Shown here: positions 13,610-23,844 of the stretch, one piece after another
Numbering within the stretch: the stretch's first letter is position 1
Layout of the letters: each line of letters starts with the position of its first letter
NCBI GenBank assembly: GCA_003550325.1
Contig: QKWP01000774.1
Location: 158,678-222,677 of the forward strand
Reading direction: 5' to 3'
Source of the DNA: Gigaspora rosea
Lineage: Eukaryota; Glomeromycota; Glomeromycetes; Diversisporales; Gigasporaceae
DNA length: 64,000 nucleotides
Notes under the pieces: model-generated
Seen by the model: only the letters and a program-made list of their open reading frames with translations
The model's database searches: none
What the model was told of the DNA's origin: nothing
Translations under genes and position numbers: made by a program

Positions 13610-14445
13610 TACTTATAAAATAGGATTATTTAAAAAAATTTTTTTCTCATAAGATGGGATTAAAAGATCAAATTCAAGAATATCTATTTAATCATTTATT
13701 CTTTTTATTTTAAGATAACAAGCTTACTGAATTAAACCCTTTGTTCTGGCATAACTAAGACTATGAAAATCGATTATGCTACATAAAATTGATTTATTTC
13801 ATGCGAACCTTTACCCTATAAAGGAATTATAGGTATTTTTAGTATATTCTGTATTACATACGGAATTCGCTTCAAATTCCGTATTTTACATACGGGATAC
13901 GCCCGGGAAAATGATATGGAATCTATAAAAAAAATGAAATAAATTCCTTATGATATTCCGTATATAATATATAGAATTTGCGATGAATTGCGTCTTAATG
14001 CAGAATCATACTAAGAATTCCTTATAGTCCATTTAAAATTCCGTAAAACGTTTTCATAGGGTTATTAGGGTTAGTTTTGAGTGTTACAGTATTAATGGAA
14101 TTATACTGATTAATATGGCGAATATTTTAATTTGACCCAAACTTAAAATATGAGAGACTAATAATTTGTTCCTTTGAAAAAGCATGAACTATCATCTTAG
14201 AAATTCATATATTTAGATAGAATAGAATATTTAACATTAATGTGTGTGAACCATAGTTTCCTGTTCTCAAGCACCTTAATCGATGGTTCAAAAAATAAAT
14301 AATAAATAATATCGCAACTTGATAAAGTTTTTTACGCAATTCAAAATTTTTAATTAGTAAAGAATTTTGTGGTTTACATTTAACTTACAACCATTTTACA
14401 ACTAGCTACCTTCTTTTTATCTCTGGTTTGAAAAGTTTGCAATTA
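13610..14445. other. AT-rich intergenic DNA
   Basis: No gene seen. Around 13,850-14,045 the word ATTCCGTAT and its complement recur several times, giving small imperfect hairpins, possibly a degraded MITE. Confidence 0.4.
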
Positions 14446-14690
14446 CCGTAAAGTCCTGAATATAAGCAACCCCTGAAAATAAGCAATACCCGCATTTTGA
14501 AATCAAAATATTTGGAAAATAAAATAAGCGGCCCCTCTAAAATTGTTAAATACAATAAAATTTAGAATAAGATGGGCCAATAGAATTGAATATTTCAAAG
14601 TTACTGAATTTAAGCAACCCTTTTAAAATATTCAGCTAAAATAGGTGGGTTAGAGGGTTGATTATTTTCGGGGATTTCAATTATTACATC
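14446..14690. mobile_element. Degraded DNA-transposon end pair
   Basis: The left side reads CCGTAAAGTCCTGAATATAA then GCAACCCCTGAAAATAAGC. The right side (to about 14,690) carries a weaker reverse complement (GGGTTGATTATTTTCGGGG). From memory this resembles terminal repeats of some widespread DNA transposons, but the class is uncertain. No coding region inside. Confidence 0.4.
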
Positions 14691-15870
14691 ATTAATTGAA
14701 TTCACTTTTTTTTTAATAAGGATAATTTAATCATAATTGGTAATTGTTTATGCATAATATAATTTAATTGCAATTAATTTTTGATTTCAGCAACTTGATT
14801 TGAAGAATGAAACCGAAATATATAAAATGTTTAAAAATTAAAGGCACAAGCAAAAATTTTCAGTATACAGTATAATTAAGTTAAATCAGCATGATTAATT
14901 TTAAGATGCACAAACAAGTTATTTTCACAGGCTAGTATTTCTTTCTAGCACATACAACATTACAAAAAGTTGATATATAAACAAAATTATCAACATTTCC
15001 TAATTATAATTTAAATGAAATCTTTAGTGTTATAAATCATCAAAATTTTTCAGATTCTGATACGCAGTATTCTCTCATGACGGCTTTCACTGTTGATAGG
15101 GGTTATTTAGCAATTTTTTGGCTATACACAAGAAATTAATAACAATTCATTATCAAATGACAAGCTTTGTGCGGGTTTACTGTATTTATATCCTACAACC
15201 AAATGGAAAACATATCAGCCGACTTTGTTTTACCCTAAATCAACCAATCATAATTAAGGATTATAAAAAATTTTATGCTTAAAATTTTTACCAAGCGAAT
15301 TTCATAAAAACGACCTTTTTAACTAATTTTGTGCTCCTAATTAAATATGTAGAAAATTACAAGATTTATATATTTCATTATAGGCCAAAAGTAAGATAAA
15401 AGGCCTTTTTTTGAAATTTGTTTCTGAATTTACTCTTGATAGTTATAAACCCATCAAACAATGATTAATCCATCATAAAACACCCGAATATGTCAACAAA
15501 TGGTAAAAATACCTCTTTTTACAGCTTAGCATAACTGTTTATTAAATGGGTTTGTTTTTTTTTTTTATCTTGTCAAGATGCTAAAAAAGCTCTTTTGTTA
15601 GTTGTTTAATAGTTCCGGTTGCTAAAACAAAAGCTTTGTGTAGATTTTACCGATATGATAATTTAACTGATTCTGACAAACGATTGGTGCTTATTGTAAC
15701 TATTATTTCGGGAGAGAGTCTAATAGTTACGAAAAATTATATGGCTTAGATTTGTGATGGAAGTTGGGACAGTGTTACACTCAAACCACCTCCCCTATGA
15801 AAACTCGATAACGGAATTGTATGCGGGTAAGCACGGGTTTCATAATCACTGCACGGAAACTGATCGTCCA
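14691..15870. other. AT-rich intergenic DNA
   Basis: No supported gene. A small inverted repeat (GTAACTATTA / TAATAGTTAC) lies near 15,697-15,735. Confidence 0.45.
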
Positions 15871-15879
15871 TAAAATTTA

Positions 15880-16235
15880 ATACACGTTATCACACGAAAA
15901 ATTGAAATCCGTGCACTATCGTGCATAGCATTATATCCATATATTGACGTGCATTAATCATAATGATCACATAATTTCCGTGCACTAACGTGCACAATCA
16001 TTAAGATTCTTAACGATCATAATTTTCGTGCACTGATGTGCACAATCGTTAATTCGTGCACTAACGTGCGCAATCGTTAAGATTCTTAACGATCATAATT
16101 ATAATTTTCGCGGTCTGACGTGCATAATCGTTAAGATTCTTAACGATCAAATTTCAGTGTACTGTCGTCACGATCATCACAATCGTTAAGATTCCTTACC
16201 GATCAATTTTAACGATCATAAAAACTTGTCCAGTA
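15880..16235. repeat. Satellite-like array with nested palindromes
   Basis: Four to five diverged copies of a unit of about 60-75 bp. Each has CGTGCACTAACGTGCAC (itself palindromic) and then a near-palindrome beginning ATCGTTAAG and ending CTTAACGAT, followed by CATAATTTT. Unit length and spacing vary. No coding frame. Confidence 0.75.
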
Positions 16236-16784
16236 CTAAATATTATGTTTTTTTGGTATATAATTATTTATTGTTTTAATTTTTGAAATAAAGATAAGTA
16301 AAATTGGTAAATTATTATCAAAAATACAATTTGCTCATCCTTATTTGAAAAATTTAAAAATTAAAAAAAAGAAATATTATATTTATAACACCATGTTATA
16401 TAATACTCTATAAAACAAATTATGTTATAATTATAGTTAGGGTTAGAGTTAAAGGTTGAATTAGATTAAGTACTAGTTCACAAGTGATTAATAGTAGTAT
16501 CATAATAGCATTATCCCTTAAACTATAATCCAAGCAAATTTGTCTAGATTTTTTTTTTATAAATATTACAATTTTTTTAAATAAAATAAAAATTTATTAA
16601 GAATATAGGGTATACTTTATTTATAGAATATTTTTTTAAAAATATATTTATAAACTTTATTATGAAAATTTTTTAAAATTATTAATAACTTTAAAGCAAT
16701 AAAAGTTTAAAGTTTTTATTTTAAAAAATTTTTTTTTATTGTTAATAATCCTGTCTTTATTATATATCAGATGTGGTGATTTTA
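16236..16784. other. AT-rich intergenic DNA
   Basis: Low-complexity AT-rich DNA with no supported gene. Confidence 0.5.
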
Positions 16785-16894
16785 GTGATTGTACCCAGGT
16801 AGAACCTGCTATTGTGTGACATAGTAATTTATCTGGATATCCGGGTAATTTAATAGTAACCGGGTAGAGGTTTTCCCAACGGGTACAATCTCTA
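16785..16894. mobile_element. Palindromic MITE with 10-bp target duplication
   Basis: The 110-bp element is an imperfect palindrome centred on GGATATCC. The left end is GTGATTGTACCC, the right end GGGTACAATCTCTA. It is flanked by the perfect direct repeat GGTGATTTTA (16,775-16,784 and 16,895-16,904). As with the element at 330-487, this fits a non-autonomous Mutator-like element, although the two are different families. Confidence 0.75.
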
Positions 16895-16904
16895 GGTGAT
16901 TTTA

Positions 16905-18357
16905 CACCTATAGATATTTCTGCCTATAATTCTCCAATTTTAATAATAAAGACTCATCTGGTTACTGAAGTACCTATCTGTGATTATTGCAACAACAATT
17001 TATCTCCCTAGAGGGCCTTCAACTTTTTGGAGGTTCCGTCTCCAGTTCACCGATTGGAAGTTGTTAACCTATCAAGTTTACTAACTTTTTTCTAATCTAC
17101 CCTACCTAGCCTCTAGGATAAGGAGTATTTACATCCATATCACAAATAAAAAGAATATGCGAGAGAAAGAAAAGGAGATAAAAGAAAGGGGGAAAAAGCC
17201 TACAACACCTAAATGTGAACCAAAACAAACAAAACAGAAAAAAGAGAAAAGAAAGAGAAGCCAAAAAAAAGAAGTAAAATTAAAAAGGGATAAACTATTG
17301 TTTAAAATTACATAATACTCTTAAATCTAGCTCTACTCTAAATTTAGTTCATATTATATTTATCATTATCTTCGGGGTAGAGTTAGCCCTGCAAGAATTT
17401 TCTAGAAAAAACCTTCAAAACTGAAACCGTTGCCAGTCTTCAGCCTACACGTGGCAGAACGTGATTTCTCGTGACTTCGTTCCCAATTCAGAATTGTAAA
17501 CAATGCCGATCTTTTGGGGGGTAAGCTGGATTTCCCACTTTTACATCGGCAAAAATATTTCCTAAAAAAAACCTGAGAAAAGTGAGAATATGGTAGTGGA
17601 GTTTGGTTCATGTCCTTTAGATTTTCCAAGGAGTATAGTGAAAAACTCATTTGCTGTTCTCCATTAAGCCTTATACAAAAAACTTTGTTGACGAAAGACT
17701 TCTTTCTCCAAAATTTTGTATACAAGGGCGCCACCTCATGCCAGTTATTTTGTATACTAATGCTTTTGGTTTGCATGCCAAATATATATAGGAGTCCCCA
17801 AAGGCGATAGACCAGAAACCCTTGGTTAACCTGCATAAAAACCGTTATTTTGTATTGTTTCTTCATGCAGCTCCAACATATTCTTTGTTTTCGTATGTGT
17901 GAAAATCCGGTACAAGTGATCATCAGGGAGAGTTTTGTTTATCGGTTGTATTTTAAAATTTTTACTATAAAATTTTTCTTTAGATTTCTTAATTTTATAT
18001 TTTACTGTTTATAAAAAAAATTTTCACATAATATAAGTCCATAAAATTTGTAATTCTTATTATAGACTAAAACATACTATTAAAACAGGAAGCTAGAACT
18101 AACGAGGTACTTGTTAGAGCATTTTCTGTTCAACACAAATATTATATATATTTTGGTAATTGTTGCTATAGCTGAGACCAACATTTGCAAGATAGGGGCA
18201 CCTTTGTTCACTTGCCAATATCTATTTTTGCTCTTGTAAAGTTCACTTTGATTTCAGCATCCATCTTTTTCTTTTTTCTGGTCACTCCCTAGTATTTTCA
18301 AACTTCCAAACCAGTTAGCCCAAATGGGTTGATCTATTGGATAACAATCAATTAATC
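16905..18357. other. Intergenic DNA, one uncertain minus-strand frame
   Basis: A 173-codon open frame lies on the minus strand at 17,402-17,923. Base composition is slightly richer in GC here, but the peptide has no recognised domain, no membrane or signal features and no homologue in the window, so I do not call it a gene. Confidence 0.35.
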
Positions 18358-18642
18358 AACAATTACTTTGCTGATATAATATTTTACTACCAATTATTTA
18401 CTACAAGTTCATTTTACTAATAGTTTATTTCACTGAAGCTCATTTAACTGAAAAAGTAATTCTGGGCATTGTCATTAGGGACAGAGTAGAATTAGGTAGA
18501 ATTAGAGCTAAATTTAGTGTGCAATTTAAAAATAAACTTGTCAGTAAAATGAGCTTCAGTGAAACAAACTGTCAGTAAAATGAACTTGTCAGTGAGTATT
18601 TGTCAGTAAAATGTTATATTAGTGAAGTGATTGTTGGTGAAA
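18358..18642. repeat. Long inverted repeat (MITE-like)
   Basis: The left arm (18,358-18,452) and right arm (18,538-18,642) are reverse complements with mismatches. Shared words are TTCACTGAAGCTCATTT and CATTTTACT. CAGTAAAATG recurs several times in the right arm. The spacer is unique sequence. No coding capacity. Confidence 0.65.
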
Positions 18643-18676
18643 TAATATGAAACCTGATCTACTTGGTATTATAGTT

Positions 18677-18916
18677 TTATTTCTCTTGGTATCTACTTCT
18701 AATACATAGGTCTTTTTTCTTCAGTACATTTCTGGTGGCCAGGTTAGTGGACTCTCTCCTTCGAAGATTATTGCTATTCAGTTCTCTGGCTCTGATTTCT
18801 GGTTTTCTGTTTTCAGTAGCACTATCAAAAATCTTTGCTACTTCTTTACTCAGGACTTGCCAAACAGGTTTCTGTTTTCTCTGATTTCTTGAATTTGTTT
18901 GTATAACAAAATGCAA
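18677..18916 (-). pseudogene. Possible exon of an unknown gene
   Basis: A 79-codon minus-strand frame with hydrophilic, protein-like composition (KPVWQVLSKEVAKIF, RKPEIRARELNSNNLRRR). A possible splice acceptor (TATAG) sits just upstream of codon 1. I found no other exons and do not recognise the family. Confidence 0.3.
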
Positions 18917-19559
18917 CTATACCTGAAAGCTCCTATTCAAGAACCAAGGCTACAGATGATATATCTGATAAAAATACAGTTACTGAAACACAGGCCTATT
19001 TTTTAAAGTGTCACCAGTGGGATTTGAACTCTAGATCTGCTGCTTGGGGGTGACAACTTACCAACTTCTCTAAGTTGGAATACTCTAGACCCATCAAATA
19101 TTATAATATAATATGTTTTTTTTTGTTTTTTTGTTTTTTTATATATATATATATAAAAATGCAAAATTTTTAATTTCATACAAATAAAAAAAATCAAATT
19201 TTTAGAAGTTTTTGTACAACTGCTGCATTACTTAATGAAATTATACCAAATTTTAGTATGTTGTACCATTAGATTTGCTAGTCATGTGAACTGAAGTTTG
19301 TGTTGCACTGACTTACCTAATTTTGAGTGATGGCTTTTCAAAAGTGTCCATAATAATATGGTAGGCCACTGTAGATGAGATATGTTTGGTGATAAAGGTA
19401 AATTTGGTTGGCTGACTTGTATATCTGCCAATTGAAAGAAAAGGCTATAATTTTAATGTCAGTAATTAACAATTAAATTAACTGTAAAGCCCTTTTAATT
19501 TATTTCTTTATTTTTTTTAACCATATAAGATAAGTATGGGTATTGTGGTGAAGTTAAGA

Positions 19560-19900
19560 GAATTTTTAGTATAACACGGGATCTATTGGTCAAAATTGAA
19601 TAATTAAATTTAATTATTTTGGTACCATGCGATTCGTCTCGATGAGACAAATCAAATGGTAACAAAATCATTCAATTTGGAATACAGGATCATGAGTTAT
19701 TTACAATCGTATGTTACATGAAATTAGAAGTAGTTATTTGGCAGATTTGTGACCTATTGGTTCAAACTAAACGATTTTTATGACATTCGAATTGTCTCAT
19801 CGAGATGATTCGAATGGTACAAAAATTGGTTGATTTCGGTCACTGGATCATGAGATATTGGCGTCAGAATAGTGTCTAAATACAGTCCGGGCATATACCA
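19560..19900. repeat. Dispersed LTR-like module with TCTCGATGAGA palindrome
   Basis: Two diverged copies of a module of about 150 bp. Each has a palindrome (GTCTCGATGAGAC near 19,637; GTCTCATCGAGATGA near 19,793), then AATGGTA, a run like CAAAATCATT, and GATCATGAG. The same module lies at 29,895-29,975, inside the solo LTR at 34,538-35,240 and in the LTR at 63,590. It is therefore probably a relic of that LTR family. Confidence 0.55.
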
Positions 19901-20939
19901 AAATTGAAATCTAAGATTTAGAATGATCTACAAAATTCAGCGAAATTTGATTGGCTATGTCACGTTTTTTTTGCGTCATTTTCTCTCAAAGGGTTTCACA
20001 AGATTTTTACATCCTCTTGTTATAAACGATACTCGAATATTTAGTGCAAAATGTCTAATTCCGATCATCCCAAATAATCCCTTATTACAAATTGATCTAA
20101 AAAAAGTAAGTGAAACCTTAAGATCGGGATTTTTTACACAAATTTTGCTAGTTGGAACAAGCGAAAATAATATTTAAACAATTTTTTGTAGTGTCAAATT
20201 ACCAGAAACAAAATGCGCAAGATCTTCCACACATTTTTAAAGATTTAGTTGAGAAATATGCTGGAGTTGCATTAAGCGCTTGTGAAACAGAAGATCGTAA
20301 AAAGTAGAATGCAAATGGCGCATTTTTTAAGCCTTACTTCCCCGAACTTTCTAACCTCACTTTAGAAAATCATTCATTTTGTCAGACACATTATAATCAA
20401 ATTGTCATGTCTAACCGATTTTATGAATATCTTTCAAGTTATTTTCAGGAAAACCAACCCGACACTGATATGACCCCTAGTTATGCTGACCTAATAGCTG
20501 AGCTTGACGTGACTAAAACGAATTTAGAAAATGCAAACAAGAAAATACGAAACTTTGCATAAAAATTGAATGAGCATGGCGATATTTGGAAGAGCAAGCG
20601 AGAGAAACAGAAGGATTAACTAAGCAATTACAACAGGCCTACGAAGAAATGAATTCATACAAAAGGTTGTATGAAGATCAGTTTGAAAAAATAGAGCTCT
20701 TATTAAGCAGTGGGATTCAAGGTTTTCTAGTCGGCAAAAACGTATCAATGCGGTTGTTGAGATAGCGAAAGCAGAACGCGAGTCTTTATTAGAAGATATT
20801 AGTAAGTTATTTGAATTCTGGGTAGTGTTATTAATTAGAAAAAAATCGATCGATTAGTTAGCTGGTAATTTTTAGAAAACGATTAATAATGGATTATGTT
20901 TATTGCTGTATTGCGGTTTGAATATTTTTGGGACCCTAT

Positions 20940-21037
20940 GATTAATTTTTTTTTTATTATTAAATGATCGTGATTGCGATCGCGATTGGCTTTAGCAATC
21001 GCGATCGCAATCACAATTATTTAATAATAAAAAAAAT
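20940..21037. repeat. Perfect long hairpin in an intron
   Basis: The arms TTATTATTAAAT plus GATTGCGATCGCGATTG and CAATCGCGATCGCAATC plus ATTTAATAATAA are reverse complements around a 7-base loop (GCTTTAG). The near-perfect pairing suggests a recent palindromic insertion in the intron after exon 2 of the decayed gene. Confidence 0.75.
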
Positions 21038-21042
21038 TAAGG

Positions 21043-22070
21043 GGAATTTACACATTTGGGTCCCAAATTTGAAAATCATTATGAATGGGGCCCAACCAAA
21101 ATTTATTTATTTATTAAAGCCCTAATTTTTACTGTCATATCCAGCAAAACCGAACCTTGTAAATGGTTGATAATGCGTAAGTAGAAAAATCAATTTGTCG
21201 TAAGGCAAATGATTAAATTTACTATTATAAGGTTTTTTATATTTCAGTATTTTATCTTTTTATAAATTATTTGGTTTATTATTAATTCATTTATTTGTTT
21301 ATATGTATATATTTTTCTGCAAACCTTTTTCCTTTGTCGGCGAATAAATTTAGGCGCTTAAAGTTATTCAGAAAGCCATCAAAACATCTTGTGCTTTATT
21401 TGTTCCAGCCTGAATGTATGAACAATTAGGAAAAGAAGCTTTCTGGGAAAACGACAAAAATTTTTGGATCGGTAGTGCAGACAAATATGAGAATGTAGAT
21501 TCTCAAACTAACTAAAAATCCAAAGATGAAGGTAATTTTTTTATCACCAGCAATTGCCAAGAAGTTTTGTCATTTTTAATAATTGAATCATTCTTTTGAC
21601 AATTAAGGACTCGCTATCGCACACTACATTGTGCCAAGATATTCACCAGTAAGTGTGTTTCACTTAACTTTAGTGATAAGGTTGTAGATTTCTGACATTT
21701 CCTTTCGCATCCAGGGGATCAATAATTTTTATACAAGTTTCGACCGTGGTTGTGGGTAGAAGTTCTTTATTAGGGATTGGTAATTTTTTTGTTATTTCAT
21801 TTCGTGTTCTTTCGTTCAACGAATAATATTATAACAATATACATTTGCTAATTTGTAGAACAATGACATTTCTTATGCACCGACAAGTAAGCTAAATCAT
21901 GATTGGCTTGAGATCCTGCTTGAGCCACGATGGGCATTGATTTATACGACGCAATTTACTTGGGCCTGTATTTGTAATATTTCAAAAATTAGGCCTTTAT
22001 AAATAAATACTTTTAAGGTGGGCCCTCATCCATAATTATTTTCAAATTTGGTCCCTGATGTGTAAATTCC
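21043..22070. mobile_element. Pair of inverted 87-bp repeats enclosing gene exons
   Basis: The left copy (21,043-21,130) starts GGAATTTACACAT and ends CCTAATTTTT. The right copy (21,984-22,070) is its reverse complement with about 15 percent differences, ending ATGTGTAAATTCC. Between them lie exons 3 to 6 of the decayed gene. Either one element carries a captured gene segment, or two copies of a MITE sit in opposite orientation in two introns. Confidence 0.6.
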
Positions 22071-22311
22071 TAGAAATTAATCATATGTTAAGTATTAAAT
22101 ATTTCTGCAGAATTTTACAGGAGGGTCACCAAAATTCTGGGTTTGATGCGTCGGATCGAGGTTGGCGTTTAGCCATGGTCGTGTTGTTAACACCAGTGCC
22201 GTTGTTAACATTGACAATTTTTGGCTTAGCACAGACCAAGGAGGTTTTGGTAGTGCTGAATATTCCAGTATCTCTGACCCTAAGATTATCGACTGGGCAT
22301 TTTTTACTTAA

Positions 22312-22798
22312 TGAAAGAATTTCATTAGTTAAATTGTTTACGATCTTGGGCCAAAATTGATCAATTCAGATCAAGCTGGCCATGATTCTGATGCACTCTG
22401 ACGCATTCCGATCTAGAATTTTTGGGACCCTCCGATTTATTTTTTATTTTTTTTATTTATTTTATTTTATTTTATTTTATTTTTGTTTATTTTTTGTTAA
22501 TGTGTATAGGGATTATAAAAAAATCGCTCTTAATAATTTTTATTGTTTTTTAATGCTGTTGATTGATGAAGCTGAAATTAATATATCCAATTGATTAATT
22601 TCAGCTTCAATGTTTCCGTGAAATTTATATTTCTCAATCGAAATATGCATTATCCCTATATATGTACCTAAATTATCCATCTTAATAAAAAAATAATTAT
22701 AATATTTAGGCAATCAAAATTAGTCTAATATAGTGCCAAAATTAATTTTCATATTTGCTGAAAGTTTTTGGACTCTTTTCATCAAAATACATCATAGT
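22312..22798. other. Intergenic DNA with TTTTA microsatellite
   Basis: Contains a TTTTA-type simple repeat at 22,440-22,490 and a short inverted repeat GATTAATTTCAGCTTCA near 22,565-22,610. No gene. Confidence 0.5.
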
Positions 22799-23003
22799 AG
22801 AGCTTTGATCCTATTTTGACGGGCAATCCGGATCTTATTAAATCCAGATTGAATCTGTATTAAATTACATATAAAGCTAACACGTCTTTAGATCTATTAA
22901 TTAAGTTCTTTGACCAATCCGAGTAAAAATCTCTAATCTGGATATCTGAATCTGTTTAGATTTAAAGATTAATTTGGATTGTCGGATTAAGGATCGAAGC
23001 TCT
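22799..23003. mobile_element. MITE-like element with AGAGCTT(T/C)GATCC ends
   Basis: The 205-bp segment starts AGAGCTTTGATCC and ends GGATCGAAGCTCT, the reverse complement with one mismatch. A second inner inverted repeat involves GGCAATCCGGAT and TTGGATTGTCGGATTAA. The interior repeats words such as AATCTGGAT. No clear target duplication and no coding capacity. Confidence 0.55.
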
Positions 23004-23589
23004 ATATTATAGTATAATTATTTTGGAGGGTTTCAAATAAAAAATTTAGCAATGCCAAAATCTTTGCCAAAAATACTTGGCACATGTATATACATTTTAT
23101 AAATAATGTTCCAATTTTAAGTAAGTTGATAATTATTTAATATACTGGTTATAGTTTGACTTTTTTTTTATAATTTTATACTGTCTAAACCAAAATTATT
23201 TTATTTTAAAACAAAAACCTGCTTTGCTTTTTTATATAGAATGAGTTTATTAGAAATGGATTTTGGCTCTAAATTTCTTATATTGAAGCTTAATTAGTCT
23301 TTAATATATATGCTAAGTTTCTTATATCAAGTTATTTGTATACCGAAAGAAAATGTGAATCTTTAGTAACAAATACTGATAAGTTGAATTATATTTTTAT
23401 TGCTATTAATAAATTTATAGTACAAATATTTTTTAACAGTCAAACTGAGGTTTTATGATGATATATTAATTTTATTTCTTGTGCAGCAACTATTAGCAAT
23501 ATTTTAATACTGTTATAGTTTTTATAATAATTAATTATATAAATAGTATAGAAGTATATATTCATAGTAGCTGCATATATATATGTTTT

Positions 23590-23790
23590 ATATAGTCAAC
23601 TAATTGATTGGCAAACTAATCAAAATAATTGATTAATTAGTTAATTAATTAATTAATTAGCTAGAAATTGATAAATCAATTAATCAATTAGTTGGGCAAT
23701 CAATTAAATAATGTTTATAATAGTTAATTAATTAGTTGCCAACTCAATTAACTAATTGATTAATCAATTTTTAATTTATATTACTAATTT
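23590..23790. repeat. Self-complementary AATTGATTAATTAG tract
   Basis: About 200 bases made almost entirely of AATTGATTAATTAG and TTAATTAATTAG words in both orientations. They can form several alternative long hairpins. Non-coding. Confidence 0.65.
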
Positions 23791-23844
23791 TGGGTTCTTG
23801 TATATTGGATTTCTAATATTATAACTTTTTTATAATTTTTTGTA

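Larger units (their letters stand above)
20051..22311 (+). pseudogene. Decayed seven-exon coiled-coil gene
   Basis: Seven exons with GT-AG borders can be followed: 20,051-20,105 (starts MSNSDHP), 20,192-20,801, 21,354-21,531, 21,608-21,648, 21,715-21,779, 21,859-21,886 and 22,121-22,311. Exon 2 carries a His/Cys-containing segment (SFCQTHYNQIV) followed by a long charged coiled-coil region (YEEMNSYKRLYEDQFEK). The last exon is well kept (VVNIDNFWLSTDQGGFGSAE). Nonsense codons occur in exons 1, 2, 3, 4 and 7, and there are frameshifts in exons 1 and 2. I do not recognise a function. Inverted copies of a mobile element sit in the second and sixth introns. Confidence 0.6.

Noticed and set aside
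17402..17923. 173-codon minus-strand gene
   Set aside because: No domain, no homologue in the window, no promoter or splice evidence; length alone is not enough in this composition.
19010..19105. tRNA gene or tRNA-derived SINE on the minus strand
   Set aside because: B-box-like GTTCAAATCCC and a D-arm-like AAGTTGGTAAG are present, but the acceptor and T stems do not pair. At most a degraded tRNA relic.
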